This document shows, piece by piece, positions 50,640 through 59,486 of a DNA stretch of 59,675 nt. Where the stretch lies: IMG/VR virus record IMGVR_UViG_3300010883_025977, positions 1-59,675 of that record; one strand, given 5' to 3'. Within the stretch, counting starts at the first letter, position 1, and each line of letters begins with the position of its first letter. The notes under the pieces were generated by a model. It did not search any database, was not told the DNA's origin, and worked only from the letters and a program-made list of their open reading frames with translations. The position numbers and the translations under genes are program-made. This stretch comes from a virus.

Positions 50640-51560
50640 TTATGTTAACTTTTTAGCCTGCAGCAGCATATTTTTTAGATCTAAACCACCGCAGTCGATC
50701 TTTCTTCTTGTCAAATTATAGTGATTTATAAACCCTTCAAATTGAGAAGCTTCACACCGCTTGTCAACTGCTTCAACTAACATCCCGTATTTATCAACTG
50801 GGCACTCTAGAGGGATGCCTAGTCCGTTATGTATTGCTGCCCAAAGAGCTTTAAGCGCTTCAAGCTGAGCAGGATAAAAGTCCAGATGCTCACCCAGGTC
50901 GCGGCCATGGACTTTTGCTACACCTTTCTTGACAACCGGCCGAGGCCCAAAACCATTATTAATGTACCAGTCCTGATATTTCGTATAGTACGCATTTGAT
51001 ATTTCTACACCAATACTATCATGGTTCCAGCGGCGGCCGCCGGCTTGCCATGCAGAATGTTGGGTATCTAATAACTGATAGATCGTGCCGTCATTGTCAA
51101 TACAGAAGTGAACTGATATCCCTCTTTTTGCTAGTACCTTTGCACAACTTTTTGCTGATAGACACACATCCCAGTGGTTTACAAAGAAATGCGGTTTTCT
51201 ATCAGGCTTGCCGGCGTAGCTCGAATATGTTCCTGGCTCACATTTGAGACCATCGTCGTCAGACCACAATACAACCTTGTCCCAGTTGATTGCAATAAGA
51301 TCACCGTTATGAACAATGTGTTTGCTTGTCGGGGTTGATGTTAAGGGTTTATATTCGGAAAGACTTTCGTCTCTTTCAGTGAATATTCTACGAAAAGTGT
51401 CTGGGCCACACAGACCATCGGCCTTGAGGCCTTTTCTTCTCTGCCATTTTCGGATTTCATCAACTAACTTTTCGTCAAATTCTTCTTTGCCAAACCAGTC
51501 GGGATTCCAACCTAGCTTGGTAGACGAAGCTTCGTTGTAAAAGATCTTGTCTATAGCCAT
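50640..51560 (-). CDS. endolysin: N-acetylmuramoyl-L-alanine amidase with peptidoglycan-binding domain
   Basis: Residues 25-65 form a PG-binding helix bundle (LVDEIRKWQRRKGLKADGLCG). From about 125 an Amidase_2 fold: FFVNHWDVCLSA (zinc His), SVHFCIDNDGTIYQLLD, QHSAWQAGGRRWNHDSIGVEI, later FINHYNLTRRKIDCGG (zinc His and Cys). It cuts the bond between MurNAc and the stem peptide for host lysis. No signal peptide or SAR helix is seen, so it needs a holin. It lies next to ClpP and the fibre gene. Confidence 0.9.
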   Translation of the reverse strand: MAIDKIFYNEASSTKLGWNPDWFGKEEFDEKLVDEIRKWQRRKGLKADGLCGPDTFRRIFTERDESLSEYKPLTSTPTSKHIVHNGDLIAINWDKVVLWSDDDGLKCEPGTYSSYAGKPDRKPHFFVNHWDVCLSAKSCAKVLAKRGISVHFCIDNDGTIYQLLDTQHSAWQAGGRRWNHDSIGVEISNAYYTKYQDWYINNGFGPRPVVKKGVAKVHGRDLGEHLDFYPAQLEALKALWAAIHNGLGIPLECPVDKYGMLVEAVDKRCEASQFEGFINHYNLTRRKIDCGGLDLKNMLLQAKKLT

Positions 51561-51585
51561 TGCTAACTCCGTTTGTTAGCTATAA

Positions 51586-52188
51586 CTATTCTAGATCTAT
51601 ATCCACTCCAACTTTAATATGAAATTTTGGTACTCGAATCTGATTTACCAAGTTATACTTTTTGGCTTCTACAGCATCCATGAACCAATCGGCATGCTTC
51701 TTTGTGAAAACTTTTTTCTTGAAAAAGTCATCTTTCTTACCGCAGTTCCTGGCCATCATAGTAAAAATCTTTTCGTCTAGGCGCTCTGCTTCTTTAACAT
51801 CAGCTTTGAGCTCTTCAATTTTTCCAAATCCGCCGCTGCTAACATCATGGATCATAATTGTTGCATCCGAGTCAGCAAATCGTAGTCCTTCATCACCAAA
51901 TGAAAGTAGCACAGCTCCGCAAGACATTGCCTTGCCCTCAACAATTGTTGCTACAGGAAGCTCAGCATTCTTGATCGCGCTAATCATCGTCATGAGGCTG
52001 TAAACCTGTCCCCCATAGGAGTCGATAATTACGGGAATTACTTTTTGTCCTGTATTATGAGCCTGTGCTATTTGTTGCTGGAATTCCTTTGCTGACTTCT
52101 CATCAAACTTGTTGACTCTAACAATTATCGGAGTCTTCCTTAGCTCGTACTCTTTTAATAAGGGCGATATTTCTGTTGTCCACTTCAT
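51586..52188 (-). CDS. clpP: ClpP-like serine protease (catalytic Asp replaced by Asn)
   Basis: ATG at 52188 follows GAGG; the frame open to 52218 overlaps the RNR gene. SYGGQVYS (oxyanion loop), GKAMSCGAVLLSFG with the nucleophile Ser near residue 92, and TIMIHDVSSGG with the catalytic His near 118 match ClpP. The third residue, Asp in GLVDSI of E. coli ClpP, reads Asn here (NLVNQI). It may be weakly active, an assembly partner, or a head-maturation-type protease. The phage also makes ClpB, which normally does not feed ClpP. Confidence 0.8.
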   Translation of the reverse strand: MKWTTEISPLLKEYELRKTPIIVRVNKFDEKSAKEFQQQIAQAHNTGQKVIPVIIDSYGGQVYSLMTMISAIKNAELPVATIVEGKAMSCGAVLLSFGDEGLRFADSDATIMIHDVSSGGFGKIEELKADVKEAERLDEKIFTMMARNCGKKDDFFKKKVFTKKHADWFMDAVEAKKYNLVNQIRVPKFHIKVGVDIDLE

Positions 52189-52195
52189 ATTTTCC

Positions 52196-54667
52196 TCAAT
52201 TACATTTGCTGTGACCACACGCAGTACACGCGACGCAGCCTTCTTGATATTTTAATGTATCCTCAGCACCACAACTTCCACAAACCGACTTGCCAGGAAC
52301 AGTGCCGTCCTTAATAAATGACTTCAAGACCCTAGCAATAACCTTAGAAAAAGAAAACATGTCCATTTCTGTGTCTTTTTGCAATTGCTCAACTACGTAA
52401 TTTATAGGAGCGCCATGGCGCAATGCAAGTGATATTGTTCTCGTAAATCCTGCGTGATTAGGGTTGTCAAAAACTGAAACGATATCTTTGATTAGAATCT
52501 CGTCACCGTTCTTTCCGATTCTTAAGTCATATCGGGAGTTCTTCGTTTTATACGGATGCTTTATAATTGTCCCGCTCTTATACTTCTTGGGTGTTTCTAT
52601 GTATTTCTGGAGACCTCCCATTACTTCATAAGGTCTACCATCCAAAAGGCCTACAAGTATTGTCCATGCTTCACCCTTGATGGTCGCATGATGGATAGCG
52701 CACTCTAACTCATCGGGACGACTGGGTGCTAGGTGCATTTTGAACTCAGAGACATTCTCATCGTCAGATGCAACTAGTACACCTGCGCGGCTGCCATCTC
52801 TATAAACAGTTACACCTTTACATCCAAGCTCCCAGCCCGTCATATAGACATTCTTAACAGTCTCAACATCGATATCTGCAGGTAGATTTGTTGTGTTAGA
52901 TATTGCATGGCAGACCCATTTTTGTGCTGCCGCTTGTAGTTTTACCTTTGAAACCCAGTCAATATCACTGGACGTTGCCTTCCAATACGGCGACATTTCA
53001 ATTTTTGTCTGATTTGTCGTGTCCATCCACTGCTTGAATCCGTGATGATAGACTGGATATTCCTGCCATCGATCTCCGCTGTCATCCACAAAATCCACAC
53101 GACCATCAACATCGTTTTCTGTGAGCTTTTTCCTTCTTGTATAAGTCAACATATAAGCCGGCTCGATTCCGGAGGTCGTTTGAGTTAAGACGCTCACAGA
53201 ACCAGCAGGGGCTGTTGTTGTAATTGCTATGTTTCTTCTTCCATGCTTTTTCATCAAGCGACGAAGATCATCATCTTCATTCAAAATTCGCTCTATGTAC
53301 TCATGGCCTTCTTCTTTGTCAAAATTATATGCTGGAAATGCGCCGCGTTCTTTTGCTAGATTACACGATGATCGATATGCGTTGATTGTCAGTGTCTTGT
53401 ATAGCATTTCAATAAAGTCTATAGACTCTTGACTCCCGTATCGAAATCCGGCTGCAGCAACAGCATCGCCGACGCCGGTGACGCCCAGCCCCGTTCTTCG
53501 ACCTAATCTAGCCATCGCCTCTATGTTATTCCACATATTTTTTTCGATAGCCTTAACAGAATCAGGCTCAGGATCGGCAGCAACCTTAGCCAGAATCTTT
53601 TCGATTTGTTCAATTTCCAGATCAATCATGTCATCCATCAAGCGCTGTGCTTTTTGGGAAACTTCTGACATCTTTTCGAAATCAAACGATGCATTTTCTG
53701 TATATGGGTTGCGGACAAAGGACGTCAGATTAACAAGCATTAGCCTACAACTGTCATAAGGTGACAGAATGATCTCCCCGCACGGATTGGTTGACATCGA
53801 ACCAAATCCTTCTTCTTCATATATGTCAGATGGAGTCAATCGCTTGGCTGTGTCCCAAAATAGAAGGCCGGGTTCAGCACATGCATGCGCTGATTGTATG
53901 ATATCGTCCCATAAGTCTTGTGCACTTGTCATTTCAGAGACAGATGGATCATCAACATCTACTGGAAAGCGCAGTTCAAAATCCTTATCATCCCTAACTG
54001 CTCTGAGAAATTCATCAGTCAGACGAATTGATATATTGGCGCCGGTGACCCTTGTCAGCTCCCGCTTAATTTTTACAAAATCCCTAATCTGTGGGTGGTG
54101 AACAGAGATAGTAAGCATAAGAGCTCCGCGACGTCCGCCCTGAGCCACTTCCCTGCATGAATTTGAAAACCTATCCATGAAAACTTCGATACCATCTGTT
54201 GTCCTTGCACAATTGCCTGTTGAGAGACCTTTCGGTCGTATTGTTGATATATCAAATCCCACTCCGCCGCGGCGCTTAGCAATTTGAACTAGTTCTTGAT
54301 CTGTTTTACAAATGCCGCCGTAAGAATCATGTGGTGACTCGATTACAAAGCAGTTTGAAATTGACTGAATTTGAAAAGGGTTTCCGATCCCAGACATAGG
54401 TGAGCCCTGGGGGACAACATACTTGAAGTCCTTGAACAAACTGTATATCTCATTTTCTGACATGGGGTTCGGATAAGCTGCTTCGATTCTGGCAAATTCT
54501 TTGGCCAGCCTTTTATGCATAGCATCTGGCGTGCTTTCTAGAATTTCCCCTTCTTTAGACGTCAAAGCGTATTTAGTTAAAAATACATTTGCTGCTAGCT
54601 CGTCGCCGTGGAAATAAGATAAGCTTTCTTCAAATGCTTGTGAAAAATTATTGCTACTAGCACTCAT
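52196..54667 (-). CDS. nrdJ: class II (B12-dependent) ribonucleotide reductase
   Basis: The alpha/beta barrel is marked by SNCFVIESPHDSYGGICKT, RRGGVGFDIS and NPCGEIILSPYDSCRLMLVN (catalytic Cys on the barrel loop and radical motif). At the end, CGSCGAEDTLKYQEGCVACTACGHSKCN gives the reductive Cys pair. The segment from about 640-760 is the TSCPD domain of NrdJ. Class II needs adenosylcobalamin and no small subunit, so the host or environment must supply cobalamin. It makes dNTPs for replication. It sits beside ClpP and helicase. Confidence 0.9.
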   Translation of the reverse strand: MSASSNNFSQAFEESLSYFHGDELAANVFLTKYALTSKEGEILESTPDAMHKRLAKEFARIEAAYPNPMSENEIYSLFKDFKYVVPQGSPMSGIGNPFQIQSISNCFVIESPHDSYGGICKTDQELVQIAKRRGGVGFDISTIRPKGLSTGNCARTTDGIEVFMDRFSNSCREVAQGGRRGALMLTISVHHPQIRDFVKIKRELTRVTGANISIRLTDEFLRAVRDDKDFELRFPVDVDDPSVSEMTSAQDLWDDIIQSAHACAEPGLLFWDTAKRLTPSDIYEEEGFGSMSTNPCGEIILSPYDSCRLMLVNLTSFVRNPYTENASFDFEKMSEVSQKAQRLMDDMIDLEIEQIEKILAKVAADPEPDSVKAIEKNMWNNIEAMARLGRRTGLGVTGVGDAVAAAGFRYGSQESIDFIEMLYKTLTINAYRSSCNLAKERGAFPAYNFDKEEGHEYIERILNEDDDLRRLMKKHGRRNIAITTTAPAGSVSVLTQTTSGIEPAYMLTYTRRKKLTENDVDGRVDFVDDSGDRWQEYPVYHHGFKQWMDTTNQTKIEMSPYWKATSSDIDWVSKVKLQAAAQKWVCHAISNTTNLPADIDVETVKNVYMTGWELGCKGVTVYRDGSRAGVLVASDDENVSEFKMHLAPSRPDELECAIHHATIKGEAWTILVGLLDGRPYEVMGGLQKYIETPKKYKSGTIIKHPYKTKNSRYDLRIGKNGDEILIKDIVSVFDNPNHAGFTRTISLALRHGAPINYVVEQLQKDTEMDMFSFSKVIARVLKSFIKDGTVPGKSVCGSCGAEDTLKYQEGCVACTACGHSKCN

Positions 54668-54685
54668 TTTTTATTCACGCCTCCT

Positions 54686-56086
54686 CTACTCTCTATCATT
54701 GCTTATCTCGCACCACTTCTTTTTTAGAAGCTTCTTCATATCGGTTTCGTCTTGCTGAGCTACTTCATTTAGTGTCAGCTGCTTTTCGTCTAATATCTCT
54801 ATCTTAGACTGTGAAGTGTCAATGTGAATAGGAAATAGCAAACCATCTCGGCCGGCACGATTCTTGGCGATAAAGAGGCGTCCAGTGTTTGAAGACTTCT
54901 CCAAAGGCTTTCGTGACAGTGATATTACTACGTCTGCTACCATTGCCTTTCCATAAGCCTCAGCCATATTTTCAAGCCCCACAATATCTGACTTTGCTGA
55001 GTCTCTATTTGCCTGTGACGCTGTCCAAATAGGTATATTCATTTCCATAGCCATATTTCTTAGCTCTTCATAAATTAGCTTAAGCTCATGGCGCATAGAA
55101 TCATACTGCCTTGTTGATCTCATAACGTCTGCATAATCCACCATGATTACATGAGGCTTAAACCCTTTCATAGACAACTTTTCTATGTGGTTTCTAATTG
55201 TGATAACAGACGCGGATCCAGTTGGGAACTCTTTAATAATAAGTCTTCCAAGACCTGAATCTTTATAGCGGGCCATAACCATTTCTTTATTATCTTGCAC
55301 ATCATTGCTAGCAATGTCACATAAATTGGAATCGTACCTTATCCCTACATTAGTCTCTGAAAGCTCAAAAGTGTAATGTAGTACATTTTTTCCCACTCTC
55401 ATTGCATTAGCACCCAGTGCTACTAAAAAGTGAGATTTTCCCACACCAGTGTTAGCTGTGATTACACCAATCTCGCCCTTACCAAGACCTCCTTGCAAAA
55501 TATCTTTTTTGTCTAGACGGGCCAGGCCCGTGGGACAAGCAGCGCGGCGGTGTTTCACAAATCTAGCTTCAGCGTCCTCAAAAAAGTCGTGTCCCACTGA
55601 TGAGGGCATGCCAACAGCAACTGCCTCTTTCATTAGTCCTACAACAGATTCGAATTTATCGCTAGAGATAAGCTCTACAGCTTGTTCAAGTGCATCCTTA
55701 AATGCCTGTCGCTTACAAAAGTCTAAGCTTTTGTCTTTAACGTATTTTTGATCTCCAGGATTAGGACTAGACTTTACTCTGTGAAGGTACTCCACTATCT
55801 GATCTCGAAGAATCGAATCATTCCCATGGGAAAGATCATCCTTGATGATAGTGATTAAAAGCCCGAGTGTTGGAAAAGTCTTATATTTCGTATAATAGCT
55901 AAAGTACTTGTCAGCTAAGTACGACAAATATTTTATATCAAAATAGCTGGACTCCATAACTTCAATCATCTGAGCTGCCCATACATGATCTGTTAAAAGT
56001 CCTTGAAACACCCCTTCCTGAAATTGCTTGCCATAGCGACTAAAGTATGGGTTTTCATTTTTTCTAATTAATTTCTCTTGGTTCAT
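54686..56086 (-). CDS. dnaB: DnaB-family replicative helicase
   Basis: The RecA-like core begins near residue 195 (GLARLDKKDILQGGLGKGEIGVITANTGVGKSH) with Walker A TGVGKS near 215; HVIMVDYADVMRS is Walker B. The N-terminal 180 residues are helical, like the DnaB/gp41 dimerisation domain. It unwinds the phage fork ahead of the DnaE polymerase. Overlaps the FEN gene by 4 bases. Confidence 0.88.
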   Translation of the reverse strand: MNQEKLIRKNENPYFSRYGKQFQEGVFQGLLTDHVWAAQMIEVMESSYFDIKYLSYLADKYFSYYTKYKTFPTLGLLITIIKDDLSHGNDSILRDQIVEYLHRVKSSPNPGDQKYVKDKSLDFCKRQAFKDALEQAVELISSDKFESVVGLMKEAVAVGMPSSVGHDFFEDAEARFVKHRRAACPTGLARLDKKDILQGGLGKGEIGVITANTGVGKSHFLVALGANAMRVGKNVLHYTFELSETNVGIRYDSNLCDIASNDVQDNKEMVMARYKDSGLGRLIIKEFPTGSASVITIRNHIEKLSMKGFKPHVIMVDYADVMRSTRQYDSMRHELKLIYEELRNMAMEMNIPIWTASQANRDSAKSDIVGLENMAEAYGKAMVADVVISLSRKPLEKSSNTGRLFIAKNRAGRDGLLFPIHIDTSQSKIEILDEKQLTLNEVAQQDETDMKKLLKKKWCEISNDRE

Positions 56087-57045
56087 ACATCTTGTCCTAT
56101 AGTATTGACGGTCATAAAGAATGAATCCACATCAAAGCTTTGAATACCCTCTCGGAGCAACATCCTCATAAGTTCTATTTTATTCCTCTTGGGCTCAAAA
56201 GTATCGATTGAGTAGTTAATTTTTTCAATTTGTTCTGCTGCTAGATTAGATGTGCCCAGAAACATTATTTTCCAATTCCTGCGAGCTATATCTGCATTCT
56301 CAACAATGTTAGTATAGAGAAGCAGCTTCTTGTTTTCAAGCTGCGATTCTGCGTAATTAACTACGTCGTCTACAGATACGTCCTCTTCGTCTCTCAGGAT
56401 ATCGATTCTTTTTGAAAGTGACTTGAATCCGGCTCGAGCGATTCCAGGTATACCGTCTGAAGGGTCCCCTGTGAAACACCTTGCTGTACAAAAATTAGAA
56501 TGATGAACACCAAACTTTTCTTTGACATGATGAGATGTAATGAATACTTTTTGGCCAGGAGACCACTGTACGACCTTATCTGATAGTAACTGATACAAAT
56601 CTTTGTCAGACGAAACTATTACGCATTTCTGCCCCTGAAGCTTGTGTTTAACTAGATAACCTATAACATCATCAGCTTCGCAGTCAGAAGCATATATTTG
56701 TGTTACTGGGACATGACGAAGCGACTCGATAATGAGCGACACCTGATTGTCTCTATTATGATAAGTGTCCGGAATTTCTGAATAAAAGCGATTTAGCTTT
56801 TGCGGACGTCGGCCTTGCTTATACTCCGGGAATATTGCACGCCTACGAGCAGAACCGCCGCCTTCCCATGCGACCATAACTTGTGAAGGATTAATCTTTT
56901 CACATAAAAGTTTTATAGCTTTCAGGAAGCCTACAAACCCACCAACATGATTTCCTTGATCACTCATCGTCGGATTGACAACGAAGTGTCGGGTAAAGAC
57001 ATTTAATCCATCAATTAGCAGAATTGGCCCAGATGACGATGACAC
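56083..57045 (-). CDS. FEN/5'-3' exonuclease family nuclease (copy 2)
   Basis: GTG start at 57045 after GGAGG. ILLIDGLNVFTRHF, ASDCEADDVIGYL, VSSDKDLYQLLS and GDPSDGIPGIARAGFKSLSK give the FEN signature. 320 aa, longer than the copy at 10027. It lies inside the replication operon (RecA, helicase), so it probably removes Okazaki primers, while the other copy may act elsewhere. Confidence 0.88.
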   Translation of the reverse strand: MSSSSGPILLIDGLNVFTRHFVVNPTMSDQGNHVGGFVGFLKAIKLLCEKINPSQVMVAWEGGGSARRRAIFPEYKQGRRPQKLNRFYSEIPDTYHNRDNQVSLIIESLRHVPVTQIYASDCEADDVIGYLVKHKLQGQKCVIVSSDKDLYQLLSDKVVQWSPGQKVFITSHHVKEKFGVHHSNFCTARCFTGDPSDGIPGIARAGFKSLSKRIDILRDEEDVSVDDVVNYAESQLENKKLLLYTNIVENADIARRNWKIMFLGTSNLAAEQIEKINYSIDTFEPKRNKIELMRMLLREGIQSFDVDSFFMTVNTIGQDV

Positions 57046-58227
57046 TTAGGCCTCCGGGTCAACAATTTCGTCGCTTAGCTCCATAGAGACAGCGCGAATT
57101 TCTTCATATGACTCAGTATCGATATCGATTTTGTCTGAAAGATTTCTTACTAGGGCTGCTTCTAGAAGACACTCAATAAACGGCGCATGCTCAGAATTTG
57201 ACATTACTTGATCAAAGTCTGCCTTATAGAACTTCTTTTCAATAAGAAGCTCCCCTGTCTTTTCGTCTATAACAGTAAACGTTTTCCACGATCCGGTGCC
57301 GGCGACCTCTATAGTTTTGCCCTGGGCAGATTCTTTACCGTGTTTTCTCAAAAGATCGAATATTTGCTCATGCTCTTTGATGCCCTTGCCAAAGTGAATC
57401 TCAAAATTAACAGTTCTAAAGGGTGGTGCTACTTTGTTTTTGATCGTCTTAGCAGAGACATTGATTCCAATGACTTCTTTGTCTTTGTTTGTAATGGGCT
57501 GGCCGGCGCCGAGTTTAATCCTGACTGAAGAATGAAACGGGATTGCCTTGCCACCTGGCGTCGTAGTAGGATCACCATACATAACACCAATTTTAGTTCT
57601 AATTTGATTCAGGCAGATCATTAACACGTTTTGATTCGCAATAACCCCTGTAATCTTGCGCATTCCTTTCGAGATTGCACGTGCTTGCAGACCGATACTT
57701 TCCTTATCGTAGTCTCCAAGCAGTTCAGCTTTTGGCGAAGAAGCTGCAACAGAATCCCAGATAATCGTAACTGGAACGTCCTTGTCCATTGCCTTTGCCT
57801 TCAAGATTGTAGCCTCAGTAATGGATAGAACTTCCTCGGTGCAATGAGTGTCCACATAGACAAATCCTTTGCTGATATCTACACCGAGAAGTCCGAGATT
57901 TTCTACCGAAGTTGCATTTTCCGTATCAATATACACAGCAATTCCACCCATTTCTTGGGTAGATCTCGCAATTTGAATGGCGATGTGAGACTTGCCAATA
58001 GAGGGCGGACCGAATATCTCTATGATTCGTCCTTCTGGAAGGCCTCCGTTAGATCTGTTAGCGATGATATAATCAAGTTGTTTTGATCCCGTACTAATCC
58101 ACCGCTTCACATGTGTAGGGGACTCATCGTATGCCAAGTTATAAGCTACTTGGGTTCCAGCTTCTTTATTCAAAGATTTAATTAAGTTTGCAGTAAAATC
58201 CTGCGGGCTTTTATGCTTGGGCGCCAT
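57046..58227 (-). CDS. recA: RecA recombinase
   Basis: ATG at 58227 (MAPKHKSPQDF) has AGGAG five bases upstream; a TTG at 58242 in frame is less likely. Walker A GPPSIGKSH near residue 70, Walker B VTIIWDSVAASSP near 138, and loop region NQIRTKIGVMYGDPTTTPGGKAIPF near 205 are RecA hallmarks, including the DNA-binding loop 2. It drives strand exchange for repair and recombination-dependent replication. True RecA rather than the UvsX of T4-type phages. 393 aa. Confidence 0.93.
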   Translation of the reverse strand: MAPKHKSPQDFTANLIKSLNKEAGTQVAYNLAYDESPTHVKRWISTGSKQLDYIIANRSNGGLPEGRIIEIFGPPSIGKSHIAIQIARSTQEMGGIAVYIDTENATSVENLGLLGVDISKGFVYVDTHCTEEVLSITEATILKAKAMDKDVPVTIIWDSVAASSPKAELLGDYDKESIGLQARAISKGMRKITGVIANQNVLMICLNQIRTKIGVMYGDPTTTPGGKAIPFHSSVRIKLGAGQPITNKDKEVIGINVSAKTIKNKVAPPFRTVNFEIHFGKGIKEHEQIFDLLRKHGKESAQGKTIEVAGTGSWKTFTVIDEKTGELLIEKKFYKADFDQVMSNSEHAPFIECLLEAALVRNLSDKIDIDTESYEEIRAVSMELSDEIVDPEA

Positions 58228-58258
58228 TTTGTCTCCTATCAATTACAGCTCAAGTGAG

Positions 58259-58282
58259 AAAGGGGAGCCGAAGCTCCCCTTT
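58259..58282 (-). terminator. intrinsic terminator after the SSB gene
   Basis: A 10-bp stem AAAGGGGAGC / GCTCCCCTTT with, on the minus strand, a stable C(UUCG)G-type tetraloop. It lies between the SSB gene (ends 58293) and RecA start (58227). The T-run is short, so it may be only partial, letting some transcription enter recA. Confidence 0.7.
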
Positions 58283-58292
58283 CATTATATTA

Positions 58293-59090
58293 TCACACGT
58301 CTTCTAGATCGGCGAATGCTTCATCCAGAGACTTATACTTGCCTCCGTCTGAAGATCCTTCGGTGCTAGAATTGCTGCTAGTTGTTGAAGTCTTTTCCGG
58401 AAAATTTCCTCGAGTTGTACCCTCTGAAGTTTCTTCGTCGCCGTTGAGCCAATCATTTACAATCTTCTCAAGCTCATCATAGGTCTTGCATGTATACAGC
58501 TGATCCAAATCCGGCAGACTTGAAAGCCACTGCTTAGTAGTGTCCTTGTCAGTAGAGAGCGCTGAACTCTTTCCTCGAGGCCGGACCTCAGTCATTGCCC
58601 ACTGTCGTCCTGGTGCCTTAGTACAGTTGACCTTTACATCTCGACCCTCTGTAGGATCAGTAATGTCACCGTAATCTTCATCAAGCATGATATTGAGAAG
58701 TGATTGATAAACAGTCTTACCAAACGACCAAAGGCGTACACCCTTGTCCTCTTCACCCCTAACAATAACAGGGGCATAGCTTCGCATCTTAGGATACAGC
58801 TTCTTGGCTAGCTCATATGATTCCTTAGAACCTTCCTCTCGAAGCTTGGTAATAAGCTCCTGGACAGGATCTGGGCTGCCGAACTGATTGGGGGCAAGAA
58901 GCCCTGGGTTGTTTCCGATATTATAATAGAACCAGCGCTCCTTAAAGGGCTGTCCGTCATTATCGGGGAATGACAAAAGTCGAATAGTAGCTTCTTCGCC
59001 CTCTTGTGGGCGCCACATAGAATTCTGTCGGGAATTAGTTCCAGAAAGCTTGTTTAGCTTTCGTCGAATTGCATCAAAGTCAATAGCCAT
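58293..59090 (-). CDS. single-stranded DNA-binding protein, gp32-like
   Basis: A short basic N-terminus (DAIRRKLNKLSG) resembles the gp32 self-assembly region. Residues 25-170 form an OB-type core with ATIRLLSFPDN and PFKERWFYYNIG. The C-terminal Ser/Thr-rich linker ends in an acidic tail (KSLDEAFADLEDV) that would bind helicase and polymerase. It protects fork ssDNA. AAGGAG precedes ATG at 59090. Confidence 0.75.
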   Translation of the reverse strand: MAIDFDAIRRKLNKLSGTNSRQNSMWRPQEGEEATIRLLSFPDNDGQPFKERWFYYNIGNNPGLLAPNQFGSPDPVQELITKLREEGSKESYELAKKLYPKMRSYAPVIVRGEEDKGVRLWSFGKTVYQSLLNIMLDEDYGDITDPTEGRDVKVNCTKAPGRQWAMTEVRPRGKSSALSTDKDTTKQWLSSLPDLDQLYTCKTYDELEKIVNDWLNGDEETSEGTTRGNFPEKTSTTSSNSSTEGSSDGGKYKSLDEAFADLEDV

Positions 59091-59124
59091 TTTTTATCTC
59101 CTTAATATTCAATGGTCAGTTTGC

Positions 59125-59180
59125 GTCTCTTCTCTAAGAGTAGATCAGCAATATAAGTGTAGATTTTATATGTTAAATGT
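59125..59180 (-). promoter_or_regulatory. weak sigma70-like promoter candidate for SSB
   Basis: On the minus strand a TTTAAC (-35-like), a 16-base spacer and TATATT (-10-like) lie about 60-90 bases upstream of the SSB start. Weak on consensus; listed only because the gap (59091-59193) otherwise holds nothing. Confidence 0.25.
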
Positions 59181-59193
59181 TCAAATTATAGTG

Positions 59194-59469
59194 CTATTTA
59201 TTTTTCTTAAAGTTAGCATAGTTTCGTTTACCGAATCTGTTCTTTTCAAGATTCTTGGGAGCTCCACCACTGTGGCCCACAATCTGTCCAGAAGCTGCCA
59301 TACCACCGCCGCCGCCGCCGACTGAGGACATCTCTTCTTTCGATTCCTCTTCACCTCGTTCTTCAGTGAAATCAGGTTCGATAAGAAGATCATCATCTTT
59401 TTCTTCTTTGGTGTCTTCGTCGTGATGTGACTCAAGTAAAAATCTTATGTATTCTTTAAGAAGTTTCAT
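59194..59469 (-). CDS. leader-tagged small acidic/Gly protein, 91 aa
   Basis: Starts KLLKEYIRFLLESHHDED: the shared leader with LLE-S, close to the T4 internal-protein form. Acidic stretch to residue 45, then a Gly run (SSVGGGGGGMAAS), then a basic Lys/Asn end. Candidate packaged or core protein. No good SD upstream. Confidence 0.55.
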   Translation of the reverse strand: MKLLKEYIRFLLESHHDEDTKEEKDDDLLIEPDFTEERGEEESKEEMSSVGGGGGGMAASGQIVGHSGGAPKNLEKNRFGKRNYANFKKNK

Positions 59470-59486
59470 AGCACTGTATAACTATG

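Noticed and set aside
50404-50721. Plus-strand open frame between fibre and endolysin genes
   Set aside because: It overlaps both neighbours, has no start with a ribosome site in the gap, and is an out-of-frame shadow.
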